Below the pieces are notes generated by a model that was not told where the DNA came from, did no database searches, and was given only the letters and a program-made list of their open reading frames with translations. Below are positions 50,861 to 58,153 of a DNA stretch of 64,000 nt, piece by piece; the stretch's first letter is position 1; every line of letters starts with the position of its first letter. The translations under genes and the position numbers were made by a program. The stretch spans positions 992,001 through 1,056,000 of the forward strand of contig NZ_CP099489.1 in assembly GCF_023923225.1 (NCBI RefSeq). Direction: 5' to 3'. Origin of the DNA: Ornithinimicrobium faecis. Lineage in GTDB: Bacteria > Actinomycetota > Actinomycetes > Actinomycetales > Dermatophilaceae.

Positions 50861-50958
50861 CCACTCCGACTAACGGCGTTGTGTCCGGCTGCGTGCATGT
50901 GAGGGCTGTTCGTCCCGGAACTCGGTGGGATTCCGGTTCAACGGCTAGTCGCATTGCG
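50861..50958 (+). repeat. About 98-bp repeat with diverged ychF 3'-end core, copy C
   Basis: It matches 47218-47316 with substitutions and small gaps. The core here is GTGGGATTCCGGTTCAACGG then CTAG, five or so changes from ychF. Its left flank (CCACTCCGAC, GGCTGT, CCGGAACTCGG) and right flank (TAGTCG, TTGCG) agree with copy B. The 293-nt gap it lies in holds no gene. Confidence 0.75.
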
Positions 50959-51037
50959 GTTCAACCTCTCAACTGGATCGCGTCGACTTCTCGCTGGTGG
51001 ACGTGGGCGGCACACCAACGGCTGAGAGAGTGGCCGG

Positions 51038-51508
51038 ATGACCCGACCTGACTGCGAACCCGATCTCGTTCCTGAACTTCTCGTCAGCGACGTGGCGACG
51101 AGTGTCGACTTCTGGTGCAACGCCTGTGGTTTCGAGATCTCCTACGATCGTCCCGACGAGGGCTTCGCGTACGTCACCCGCGGACGCGCACACGTCATGC
51201 TCGAGCAACGTGGAGCCGGTCGGAACTGGCTGACCCAGGAGCTCGACCCACCATTCGGGCGAGGAGTCAACTTCCAGATCGGCGTGCGTGACCTCGAGCC
51301 GATCCTCGCCGCACTTGCGAACGCGAAGTGGTCGCTGTTCATGCAGCCAGAGACGAAGTGGTACCGCGTGAGCGGCACCGAAGAAGCAGGGGTGAGGCAG
51401 TTCCTCGTGACTGATCCGGACGGATACTTGCTCCGCTTCCAGAGCTCAGTCGGCCGTCGCCGAGCACCGGCCTGTGAAGGTCTCGATTCCACTCAGGCGG
51501 AGGGATAG
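51038..51508 (+). CDS. VOC-superfamily (glyoxalase/bleomycin-resistance-like) protein
   Basis: A 156-residue protein with paired VOC beta-alpha-beta units: LVPELLVSDVATSVDFWCNACGFEISYD in the first half and VNFQIGVRDLEPILAALANAKW in the second. VTDPDGYLLRFQSS ends the fold and supplies a metal-site-like Glu/Asp position. Members bind bleomycin-type drugs or catalyse metal-dependent reactions; the ligand is unknown. It stands alone after repeat C, with FitA following 33 nt later. Confidence 0.85.
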   Translation: MTRPDCEPDLVPELLVSDVATSVDFWCNACGFEISYDRPDEGFAYVTRGRAHVMLEQRGAGRNWLTQELDPPFGRGVNFQIGVRDLEPILAALANAKWSLFMQPETKWYRVSGTEEAGVRQFLVTDPDGYLLRFQSSVGRRRAPACEGLDSTQAEG

Positions 51509-51541
51509 CGTGAGTGCTATCGAATCCAGGAGGCGGTTCTG

Positions 51542-51823
51542 ATGGCGTCGATCATCGTCCGCGGTCTTGATGAGTCTGTGAAAGATCAGCTGGCTGCGCA
51601 GGCAAAGGAACATGGCCGCTCTATGGAAGCAGAGGTGCGCGACATCTTGACGCGTGCATCGTTGAGGCCGCACATCGGCATCGCGCTCATGCGTGTCGCC
51701 CGCGAGACCGGTGGCGCTGAGGGGCTGCGGATCCCTGAACGGTCGGACGCCGCGCGTTCGGTGGATTCGCATGATCGTTCTCGATACGAACGTCATCTCG
51801 GAGGTTTTCCGGCCGACGCCTGA
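51542..51823 (+). CDS. FitA-like ribbon-helix-helix antitoxin, C-terminus frameshifted
   Basis: Residues 1-40 (MASIIVRGLDESVKDQLAAQ ... GRSMEAEVRDILTRA) are a standard FitA/VapB ribbon-helix-helix DNA-binding domain. The expected end is an Asp-Phe-Ala or similar just before an ATGA overlap with the toxin. Here GTGGATTCGCATGA needs one extra T to read V-D-F-A-stop. Without it the frame runs on for 17 more residues over the toxin start. The antitoxin may still bind DNA, but the toxin is broken too. Confidence 0.75.
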   Translation: MASIIVRGLDESVKDQLAAQAKEHGRSMEAEVRDILTRASLRPHIGIALMRVARETGGAEGLRIPERSDAARSVDSHDRSRYERHLGGFPADA

Positions 51824-51974
51824 TCCTGGTGCGATCGAGTGGCTCGAGTCCCTCTGTCGAGCACATGGTGCGATGTGCGCCACCCGCAACGAAAAGGACT
51901 TTGCGGAGACAGGTGTTCGGGTTCTGAACCCGTGGACTTTCGATGCTGGCATGCGTGAAGTCATGGCGTGGTGA
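51771..51974 (+). pseudogene. VapC/FitB PIN-domain toxin remnant with internal deletion
   Basis: The frame starts MIVLDTNVISEVFRPTPDPG, the usual VapC N-terminus with the first catalytic Asp. It jumps after IEWLESL straight to AHGAMCATRNEKDFAETGVRVLNPW, the usual C-terminus. Only 67 residues remain of roughly 140; the middle with the other acidic residues is missing, in frame. It cannot form a PIN active site. Confidence 0.8.
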
Positions 51975-52224
51975 CCTAGGCGCGGTTGGACCGTCGGACT
52001 CGCAAACCTGTGGGTCGAGTCGGCGTCACCTGCGCTTGGGTCAGTCGACCCCGAGTATGTGCAGGAGCCCGAGCCAGCTCAGCAAGTTGTCGCCAGGATC
52101 AGGTTGCGTTTGACGATCCAACCCATGATCAGGACGCGGAGGTTCTCCCCGGCTCCTCGCTCGTGAGGGGCTCGCGGGCGCGGGGCGTCAGTGGTGGTCG
52201 AACCACGGACTCACCATCCGTAAG
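51975..52224. other. Intergenic region without recognisable genes
   Basis: Nothing convincing is seen; the segment lies between two decayed genes and is probably decayed sequence itself. Confidence 0.45.
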
Positions 52225-52500
52225 TCACCGAGCCGGGTTCAGGGCGCGGATCTTCAAGGTGAGGTGCAGGATGAGCCGGTCCGACCCTGACCCGAGGTCA
52301 CAACCCGTCACGTCCTCGATGCGTCGGAGGCGTTGATAGAAGGTGGCGCGGTGGACGCAGGCGACGCTGGCCGCGCGACGCACGTCGCCGGCGTGCGGTA
52401 ACTCGGGTCGTGGAGGAACGTTGTCGAGATCTGTACGCGCCGACGGGTGGAGTGCGCCTTGCCGACCAGGTCGGAGTCGCCGGTCTCATCGATGAGCACC
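52225..52500 (-). pseudogene. PucR-family regulator, decayed C-terminal helix-turn-helix
   Basis: On the minus strand the frame ending at 52225 reads HAGDVRRAASVACVHRATFY, then QRLRRIEDVTGCDL and LILHLTLKIRALNPAR-stop. This is the PucR C-terminal HTH (HRxTxxxRLRRIE...TG.DL). Upstream, the matching ending of the preceding helix (STTFLHDPSY) lies in another frame, so at least one frameshift is present and no N-terminal domain remains. Confidence 0.7.
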
Positions 52501-52578
52501 TCGGCGGCCGTCACCTCGCTCGCCTCTTCATGAGGCTTCCTGCACGGAGGCGACCGATGTCGCTGTTCAGGGCCTGAA

Positions 52579-52839
52579 TCAGCGGACGGACCCGTCTCCG
52601 GCACCTGTGAGTCGCGGCTCATCGCCGGTGAGATCGAGGTGCGGTTCCTCCTGGCTATCACGGCGCATCATCTCGAGGTCACGCTGTAGTTCCTCGAGTG
52701 TGTTGCCTACGGGAGTGACGGCCTGCTCGGTGAACGAGAAGTTGCCGTCGTCCTCCAGGTAAAGCTCCCGGACCTCCCATGCCTCCTCGCCGGATGCTTG
52801 GTCGCGGCCCCGGCTCGCGACATACCTCCACGTTGTCAT
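52579..52839 (-). CDS. Small hypothetical protein, 86 residues
   Basis: MTTWRYVASRGRD is followed by WEVRELYLEDDGNFSFTEQA, then TLEELQRDLEMMRRDS and an acidic end. The beta-then-helix pattern suggests a small compact domain, and proteins of this kind occur in actinobacteria, but I cannot name a family. It is divergent from the hydrolase gene with 115 nt between. Confidence 0.65.
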   Translation of the reverse strand: MTTWRYVASRGRDQASGEEAWEVRELYLEDDGNFSFTEQAVTPVGNTLEELQRDLEMMRRDSQEEPHLDLTGDEPRLTGAGDGSVR

Positions 52840-52954
52840 GCTTCGTACGCTACCGAGCCTTGCGGCTGTCGTCACTGCTTCGGTGCCGTCGTCGTGCCGT
52901 GTGGACGTGCGCGCAGGCTCGGCCGTGCGCGCGGAGTCTTCTAGTGTTGCTCGT

Positions 52955-53764
52955 ATGACCGAGGAAGACAGCGCCTTCGTCCTGAGCCGGGGCGGCGTCT
53001 CGATCGCCGTCACTGATCTGGGCGGCGAGGGGCCGCCAGTGCTCCTGCTCCACGGCCTCGCAGGAAGTTCGCGAGAGCTGATGCCCACGGCGGAGGCACT
53101 CAGAGACTCCTGTCGGGTGCTGCTCATCGATCAGAGAGGCCACGGCCAGAGCACTCGTCGACCGGCGGACCTGTCGCGCGACGCGTTCGTGCTGGACATC
53201 GTCCACGTGATGGAGGAGCTCACTCCAGGGCAGCGTTGCACTCTCATCGGTCAATCGATGGGGGCGCACACGGCGTTCCTGACGGCAGCGGCGCGACCGG
53301 ACCTTGTCGAGCGCCTGGTGATGTTGGAGGGACACGTTGCCGGGAGCGAGGATGCGGGCGTAGCACAGAGTCTGGGCAGGTTCTTCGCGTCCTGGCCGAC
53401 GCCCTTCGCAGATGAGGCGGCCGCCCGCGACTTCCTGGGTGACGATTCGATCGTGGACGCCTGGGTCGCCGATCTGGAGGTCACTCCGGGCGGTTTGGTG
53501 CCGCGCTTCGACGCCGACGTCATGGAGCGCACGATCGCGGCGGTCCATCAGCCGCGCTGGGCCGAGTGGGAGGCGCTGGAGGTCCCGACCGTCGCCATCT
53601 TCGCCGAGCGCGGCATGTTCTCTGCAGACGACAAGGACGAGCTGATCGAGCGCCAGCCCGCCACCGCCCGGATCGACCTCACGGCCGGCAGCCATGACGC
53701 GCATCTTGACGCCTTCGATGAGTGGATCAAGGCGCTTCGCGACTGTCTTGGGTTCAACGTCTGA
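52955..53764 (+). CDS. Alpha/beta hydrolase
   Basis: A 269-residue alpha/beta hydrolase with the oxyanion HGLAGSSRE, the nucleophile elbow GQSMGAH (Ser), and the late catalytic His in AGSHDAHLDAF. The acid is probably the Asp/Glu near VAIFAERGMFSADD. Substrate unknown. ATG 52955 lies 7 nt after TAGTGT; the frame open from 52838 is not used. Its 3' end overlaps the convergent hypothetical gene by 11 nt. Confidence 0.85.
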   Translation: MTEEDSAFVLSRGGVSIAVTDLGGEGPPVLLLHGLAGSSRELMPTAEALRDSCRVLLIDQRGHGQSTRRPADLSRDAFVLDIVHVMEELTPGQRCTLIGQSMGAHTAFLTAAARPDLVERLVMLEGHVAGSEDAGVAQSLGRFFASWPTPFADEAAARDFLGDDSIVDAWVADLEVTPGGLVPRFDADVMERTIAAVHQPRWAEWEALEVPTVAIFAERGMFSADDKDELIERQPATARIDLTAGSHDAHLDAFDEWIKALRDCLGFNV

Positions 53765-54134
53765 CGCCGCGGCGCACGGCGTCGAGGGTCGTCTCGGGTG
53801 AATCGTTGAAGCAGAGCCGGACGCCGGTCTGGCAGGCCATGACCGTGTTGACCACGAGTTCGAAGATCAGGGTGTAGTCGTGAGAAGTCCGCAGGCCGGA
53901 ACCGATCTCGATGACGTCGAAGGACTGACTTGCGAGGGTCTTCCGCACGCTCGTCTCAGCAGAGGCCGCGTCATCGGACAGCAGGCAGGAGGTGACGTCG
54001 AAGCCCGCATCACGCAGCTCGTCGTGGGCCTTGTGGATGCGACCCCGCAGTGCCTCGGCCGACTGGCCGGGCCAGGGGGCGAAGTCGATCACGTCGGGGT
54101 CCATCCCGATCTGAAGCACGTGTGGCCTGCTCAT
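53754..54134 (-). CDS. Hypothetical protein, 126 residues
   Basis: The protein begins MSRPHVLQIGMDPDVIDFAP and reads like a small Rossmann or flavodoxin-like domain (QIGMD, FDVIEIGSGLRTSHDYTLIFE). No catalytic motif is recognised. TACAGT lies 5 nt before the ATG. It is divergent from mazE with 150 nt between them. Confidence 0.65.
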   Translation of the reverse strand: MSRPHVLQIGMDPDVIDFAPWPGQSAEALRGRIHKAHDELRDAGFDVTSCLLSDDAASAETSVRKTLASQSFDVIEIGSGLRTSHDYTLIFELVVNTVMACQTGVRLCFNDSPETTLDAVRRGVRR

Positions 54135-54272
54135 GCTGTGACTGTATGCCGATCGGGCAGTTGGCTCCGGCAGGTGACAGTTCACCGAGCGCAAGGAGGC
54201 CTTCTGCGTCTGTCGGGTGGTTTGGATGAGCGGGTTGCTCGGAACCGGTAAACCTCGTGGTATCCCGATTGG

Positions 54273-54278
54273 TATAGT
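54273..54278 (+). promoter_or_regulatory. -10 hexamer before mazE
   Basis: TATAGT, a near-consensus -10, ends 6 nt before the mazE ATG at 54285. A GGTAT direct repeat (54257 and 54271 area) overlaps it and may be part of an antitoxin-bound operator. Confidence 0.5.
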
Positions 54279-54284
54279 CACAAC

Positions 54285-54512
54285 ATGGCCACGACGATCA
54301 AGGTGAGTGCAGAACTGCGCGACCGGATCAACCGCGATGCGCAGGAGCGCGGCGTCACTGCAGCAGGACTGATCGAACGACTTCTCGATGCGCACGAGCG
54401 GCGGCAGCGCATGGAAGCCTTCGGGCGTGCCTTCAGGGGCGCCGACGCGACGTACTGGGATGAGTTCCGATCCTGGGACGTGACCCTCGACGACAGCCAA
54501 CCCGGTGAGTGA
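54285..54512 (+). CDS. mazE: MazE-like antitoxin
   Basis: A 75-residue ribbon-helix-helix protein: TTIKVSAELRDRINRDAQERG and GLIERLLDAHERRQRM make the DNA-binding dimer, and the acidic C-terminus (WDEFRSWDVTLDDSQPGE) should wrap the toxin. Mycobacterial MazE antitoxins have the same design. It overlaps mazF by 8 nt and has a strong -10. Confidence 0.85.
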   Translation: MATTIKVSAELRDRINRDAQERGVTAAGLIERLLDAHERRQRMEAFGRAFRGADATYWDEFRSWDVTLDDSQPGE

Positions 54513-54849
54513 GCCTCGTCGCGGAGACATCGTCTGGGCAGAGCTCGATCCGGTGCGGGGGCGTGAGCAGTCTGGACGCCGACCAGCACTCGTGGTGGCG
54601 AGCGACTTGTATCTCGAGCAGGCGAATACTCTCGCGATCGTCCTGCCGGCAACGACGACCGATCGAGGATGGCCGAACCATGTCCCGCTGCGTGGTCCGC
54701 GCCTCGGTCTGACGAAGCCGACCTTCGCGATGACAGAACAACCGCGGACCGTGACCCGGGACCGCTTCGTCGGCGACATTGGAGCGGTCGACGCTGCAAC
54801 TATGCGTGAGGTGGACGGCTGGTTGCGGGACTTCCTCGCGCTGCCGTGA
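54505..54849 (+). CDS. mazF: MazF-family endoribonuclease toxin
   Basis: The 114-residue protein has the PemK/MazF start RRGDIVWAELDPVRGREQSGRRPALVV, the central NTLAIVLPATTT and the end VGDIGAVDAATMREVDGWLR. MazF toxins cut mRNA or tRNA at short motifs. GTG 54505 overlaps the antitoxin gene. The pair is complete, unlike the FitA/VapC pair about 2.5 kb upstream. Confidence 0.9.
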   Translation: MSEPRRGDIVWAELDPVRGREQSGRRPALVVASDLYLEQANTLAIVLPATTTDRGWPNHVPLRGPRLGLTKPTFAMTEQPRTVTRDRFVGDIGAVDAATMREVDGWLRDFLALP

Positions 54850-54876
54850 AGACCTGACGCTCACCGGCGCACAAGG

Positions 54877-55530
54877 TCAGCGCGGGGATCGTGCTGCGTG
54901 AGTGCGCTTCTCCTGACCAGCCAGGGCGACCGAGGCGTGCGTCAGCTCGGCTGCCGGTGCCTGTCTGCCACTGGATCGGTGTCCCGCTGAGCACCAGGCA
55001 GTCTGGGCCTGCAGGATGTCGATGGCACGGGCGGGGGACACCCAGATGCCCGGTGCTGGCGGCTGCTGTGCCAGCGAGGCGCCCCGGGCGATCGCTGCCA
55101 GGTGGATCACCTGGCCCAACGCAGCCCACTGCTCGCTGGTCGGTGGGGCAAACATCGTGTTGGCCACCGACATGCGGGCCAGTTTGCGTCCGTCGTCGTC
55201 GATGAACGTCGCCCAGACGCCGGCCTTCTCGCTGACAAACTCGATGACGGCGATTGCGGAGAAGGGCGCCGTGCGGGTGCGGGCGCGGAGAACTCCTTGT
55301 GCCAGGTCAATCGTCAGCCGGGGCAGGAACACGGCACGCACGACGCAGAACAGGAGGGCCACTGCGGCGCCGATGCCGAGGCCGACCAGCCCACCTCCCG
55401 GCTCACGGTCCCAAATGCCGATCACCGTGACCACCGTCATGGGGGCGACGATGCCCATGACCATCCAGAAGGGCCAGCCGAAGCCGCGATTGCAGCGCAC
55501 CTGCGATGGAAGAGTCAGTGGCTGGGTCAC
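54877..55530 (-). CDS. Hypothetical membrane protein
   Basis: The 217-residue protein has two membrane helices (WPFWMVMGIVAPMTVVTVIGIW and LVGLGIGAAVALLFCVVRAVF) and a cytoplasmic domain of about 130 residues with PH-like beta character. TAGGCT lies 6 nt before its GTG at 55530. The C-terminal 40 residues are basic and low in predicted order. No family is recognised. Confidence 0.7.
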   Translation of the reverse strand: MTQPLTLPSQVRCNRGFGWPFWMVMGIVAPMTVVTVIGIWDREPGGGLVGLGIGAAVALLFCVVRAVFLPRLTIDLAQGVLRARTRTAPFSAIAVIEFVSEKAGVWATFIDDDGRKLARMSVANTMFAPPTSEQWAALGQVIHLAAIARGASLAQQPPAPGIWVSPARAIDILQAQTAWCSAGHRSSGRQAPAAELTHASVALAGQEKRTHAARSPR

Positions 55531-55536
55531 CGGAGC

Positions 55537-55542
55537 AGCCTA
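55537..55542 (-). promoter_or_regulatory. -10-like hexamer of the 54877-55530 gene
   Basis: Minus-strand TAGGCT ends exactly 6 nt before the GTG at 55530. Confidence 0.4.
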
Positions 55543-55597
55543 ATGGGAGTGCGGCACCGCGCCAGGACTAAATGCCTCGCAGCGTGACAGCCGGGTC

Positions 55598-56161
55598 ATG
55601 CAGCATGGCCACGTGTCCATCATCGTGATCACCGGCATCCAGGCTGCCGGCAAGTCGACCGTCGCGCAGGCTCTGGCCGAGAGCCTGCCAACCAGCGTCC
55701 ACGTTCGCGGCGACCTGTTCCGTCGGATGATTGTCAACGGGCGGGTCGAGATGGGGCCGGCTGTGCCGGAGCCTGGGGCGTTGGAGCAGTTGCGGCTGAG
55801 ATATCAGCTGGCGGCCGAGACAGCCGATCGGTATGCCCAGGCTGGCTTCACGGTGGTCCTGCAGGACATCATCCTGGGCGAGCACCTGCTTGACGTCGTC
55901 AACCACATCACGAGCCGGCCCCTGTCGGTGGTGGTGCTTGCCCCGAGCGCCGCTGCGGTGATGGAGCGGGATGCGCAGCGCAGGGAGCAACGGGGCAAGG
56001 TGGCCTATCAGCCGGGTGACGAGAGCATCGAGTTGCTCGATCAAGCGCTTCGAACGAGCACCCCGCGGATCGGCCACTGGCTCGACACCTCGGACCTGAG
56101 CCTCGAGGGCACGGTGGCCGAGATCCTTGCCCACCTGGAGACCACCGCGCGTATCGTCTGA
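55598..56161 (+). CDS. AAA/P-loop phosphotransferase-like protein
   Basis: A 187-residue P-loop protein with Walker A GIQAAGKST (13-21), the HVRGDLFRRM segment, and the lid-like RDAQRREQRGKVAYQ. The size and VVVLAPSAAAVMERDAQRR resemble small-molecule kinases such as chloramphenicol phosphotransferase-like enzymes, but the substrate is unknown. ATG 55598 is used; a GTG at 55613 is an alternative. Confidence 0.8.
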   Translation: MQHGHVSIIVITGIQAAGKSTVAQALAESLPTSVHVRGDLFRRMIVNGRVEMGPAVPEPGALEQLRLRYQLAAETADRYAQAGFTVVLQDIILGEHLLDVVNHITSRPLSVVVLAPSAAAVMERDAQRREQRGKVAYQPGDESIELLDQALRTSTPRIGHWLDTSDLSLEGTVAEILAHLETTARIV

Positions 56162-56202
56162 CCGCGATGTGTCCACCGAGGCCGGAGCAGGTGACGACCG
56201 CC

Positions 56203-56910
56203 TCAACGACGCTGCGTGCCGAGCACTGTTGATCCAGGCACCCGATCGATCGGATCGTGTGTGCGCAGCACCCCCAGCACGATGAGCAGCTGCGCCGCGA
56301 TATAGGTCAGCATCACCCAGAAACCCTGGCCAGGTAGGTCCCACCAGGGCGCGAAGGCGTTCATCGCGATCAGCCCGTCCGAGACCAGGAAGAGCGCGCC
56401 ACCGGCCCAGACCAGTGAGTTCAGGCCGGTGGCCAGGACGGCCATCGCCCCGAGCAGCAGGCCATAGGCCAGGACCGGCACCAGCAGCGTCCCGGCGTGC
56501 GGCGCACAGGCGAGCACGAGGGCAACGATCGCCACGGCATACGGCAGGAGCAGTGCCCGCCGCTGCCGCAGCACGCTCTGGTCGCGGTGCGGCCAGAAGG
56601 CCACGATGTAGACCACCTGCGCCACCAGGAAGAACCCCACCATCACCAGGAAGGCCGTGTCACCCTCGACCAGACTCGGTGCCGTGTCGCCCAACCAGGA
56701 GAACCCGAGCGCGACCAGGGTGAGGCGGACCAGCCGGGTGCGCTCGACACCGCGCGTGCGGACCAGCAGGAAGACCGCCAGGACCGGCATGAGGAACCAC
56801 TGCGAGACACGGGCATAGGCGCTCTGGTCGGTCAGCTGCCACACCAGGTGCACGGCGGCCAGGGCCAGGAAGATCCGCAGGGTGACCCGGGCTGCGCTGC
56901 GTCTCGGCAT
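56203..56910 (-). CDS. Lysoplasmalogenase (YhhN family)
   Basis: The 235-residue protein has about seven membrane helices and the YhhN aspartates in FSWLGDTAPSL and FLVSDGLIAMNAF. YhhN enzymes hydrolyse lysoplasmalogens in eukaryotes and their bacterial relatives are assumed similar. TAGGAT lies 6 nt before the ATG at 56910. It starts just 9 nt from the stop of the GNAT gene on the same strand. Confidence 0.88.
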   Translation of the reverse strand: MPRRSAARVTLRIFLALAAVHLVWQLTDQSAYARVSQWFLMPVLAVFLLVRTRGVERTRLVRLTLVALGFSWLGDTAPSLVEGDTAFLVMVGFFLVAQVVYIVAFWPHRDQSVLRQRRALLLPYAVAIVALVLACAPHAGTLLVPVLAYGLLLGAMAVLATGLNSLVWAGGALFLVSDGLIAMNAFAPWWDLPGQGFWVMLTYIAAQLLIVLGVLRTHDPIDRVPGSTVLGTQRR

Positions 56911-56916
56911 GGCAGC

Positions 56917-56922
56917 ATCCTA
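56917..56922 (-). promoter_or_regulatory. -10-like hexamer of the lysoplasmalogenase gene
   Basis: Minus-strand TAGGAT ends exactly 6 nt before the ATG at 56910, inside the end of the upstream GNAT gene. Confidence 0.4.
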
Positions 56923-57510
56923 GAAGTCGACCCGCACCACCGCGCGGCGCTGGGTCGGGCGCGTCAGCTCAGTGAAGCCGGCGTCCAGATAGCTGCTGAG
57001 TATGCCGTGGTGCAGCTCCTCGTCGATGGCCGCCCGGGTGGTCATCGGGTAGGCCTCGAGGGCGTCCGCTCCGCGGGCGCGGGCGAAGTCGACGGCGGCG
57101 ACGATGAGGGCGGCGGACACCCCCCGCTTGCGGAAGTGTGCTCGCGCGAACACGCAGGTGATTGCCCAGACCGTGGGGTCTGACCGGTCCTCGTCCCGCC
57201 CGGCCCACGGCACCGAACTGTGCCGCAGGCCGGGGAACTCCGGCCGTGGTTGCACCGCGCACCAACCGACCGGCTGATCATCGAGGTAGGCGACCAGGCC
57301 GCTCGTGGTCGCAGCACCCGGGGTGCCGCACTCGGTCTGCTCCCGCAGCCGGAACTGGCGCTCCTCGACCGGCTGGTCCGCGAAACTCTCGCGCGGCAGC
57401 AGCTTGTAACGCTGGCACTGGCACCGGGCGCCCGATCCCCGTGTGCCGAAGATCGCCTGCAGATCATCCCAGCTGGCCTCGTTGGCGGGTCGGATCTGCA
57501 GTTCTGCCAT
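56920..57510 (-). CDS. GNAT-family acetyltransferase
   Basis: The 196-residue protein begins with a Cys-rich stretch (SGARCQCQRYKLLPRESFA) typical of a group of actinobacterial GNATs. It then shows the GNAT core: DPTVWAITCVFARAHFRKRG with the acetyl-CoA loop FRKRGVSAALIVAAVDFARARGA, ending in TELTRPTQRRAVVRV. The substrate is unknown. ATG 57510 is preceded by TACGCT at 6 nt. It is divergent from the 2'-5' RNA ligase-like gene. Confidence 0.87.
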   Translation of the reverse strand: MAELQIRPANEASWDDLQAIFGTRGSGARCQCQRYKLLPRESFADQPVEERQFRLREQTECGTPGAATTSGLVAYLDDQPVGWCAVQPRPEFPGLRHSSVPWAGRDEDRSDPTVWAITCVFARAHFRKRGVSAALIVAAVDFARARGADALEAYPMTTRAAIDEELHHGILSSYLDAGFTELTRPTQRRAVVRVDF

Positions 57511-57516
57511 CTGTGC

Positions 57517-57522
57517 AGCGTA
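57517..57522 (-). promoter_or_regulatory. -10-like hexamer of the GNAT gene at 57510
   Basis: Minus-strand TACGCT ends exactly 6 nt before the ATG. Confidence 0.4.
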
Positions 57523-57556
57523 GGAGCCCGACCCCTGACCCGCTAGGCGCAGCAGG

Positions 57557-57562
57557 CAGAAT
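57557..57562 (+). promoter_or_regulatory. -10-like hexamer before the 2'-5' RNA ligase-like gene
   Basis: CAGAAT ends exactly 6 nt before the GTG at 57569. Confidence 0.35.
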
Positions 57563-57568
57563 CTGTCC

Positions 57569-58153
57569 GTGCCCGCCACTTCGCAACCCGAGGACGTGAT
57601 CGACGGCCCCGTGGATCCCGGACACACGGTGCTGGCGATCCCCGTGCCCGAGCTCGATGCGTTCGTGCGTGAGCGGACCGCGCACTACGACGCCGACTAT
57701 CTCGCTGCGGACCCGACCTTTGGGCAGGCCCACGTGACCGTCCTCGGCCCCTGGGTGCGCTCGCCGACGCCCGCGGACCTGGCCGCCGTGGCGCAGATCG
57801 CCTCGGTCGCTCGCCCGTTCGCCTACCGACTGGCCCGACTGGGCACCTTCCCCAACGGGATCATCCACCTGCTCCCGGAGCCGGCCGGGCCCTTCCGCGC
57901 CCTCACCGGGGCGGTGGTCGAGCGCTTCCCCAGCCACCCGGCATACGGCGGGCTGTTCCCGGACGTCACCCCGCACGTGACGCTGGACGCCGCCGGGGCG
58001 GGCCTGGACGAGCAGGCGGTGGAGGAGATGCTGGGCGACCTGATCCCGGTGAGCTGCCGCGCTGAACTGCTGCAGCTGCAGTGGTGGCAGGCTGGGCACT
58101 GCCACGTGCAGGCGAGCTGGCACCTGGGCGAGACATCTGGAGGAATGGCATGA
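57569..58153 (+). CDS. 2'-5' RNA ligase (2H phosphodiesterase) superfamily protein
   Basis: A 194-residue protein with the two HxT/S motifs of the 2H superfamily: HVTVLGPWV and PHVTLDAAG. These hydrolyse or form 2',5'-phosphodiester or cyclic-nucleotide bonds. The substrate here is unknown. It overlaps cobU by 4 nt (ATGA), so it is the first gene of a two-gene transcript, and a role near cobinamide chemistry is possible but not shown. Confidence 0.88.
   Translation: MPATSQPEDVIDGPVDPGHTVLAIPVPELDAFVRERTAHYDADYLAADPTFGQAHVTVLGPWVRSPTPADLAAVAQIASVARPFAYRLARLGTFPNGIIHLLPEPAGPFRALTGAVVERFPSHPAYGGLFPDVTPHVTLDAAGAGLDEQAVEEMLGDLIPVSCRAELLQLQWWQAGHCHVQASWHLGETSGGMA

Noticed and set aside
50690..50902. 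Small frame within repeat C
   Set aside because: It lies over the dehalogenase 5' end and the degenerate repeat, with no start signal or recognisable domain.
53749..53763. A further possible copy of the ychF end (TTCAACGTCT)
   Set aside because: Only about ten bases match, and they simply encode Phe-Asn-Val at the end of the hydrolase. No flanking homology to copies A-C is present.
57220..57546. Plus-strand frame opposite the GNAT gene
   Set aside because: It is antisense to a clear acetyltransferase and shows no domain of its own.
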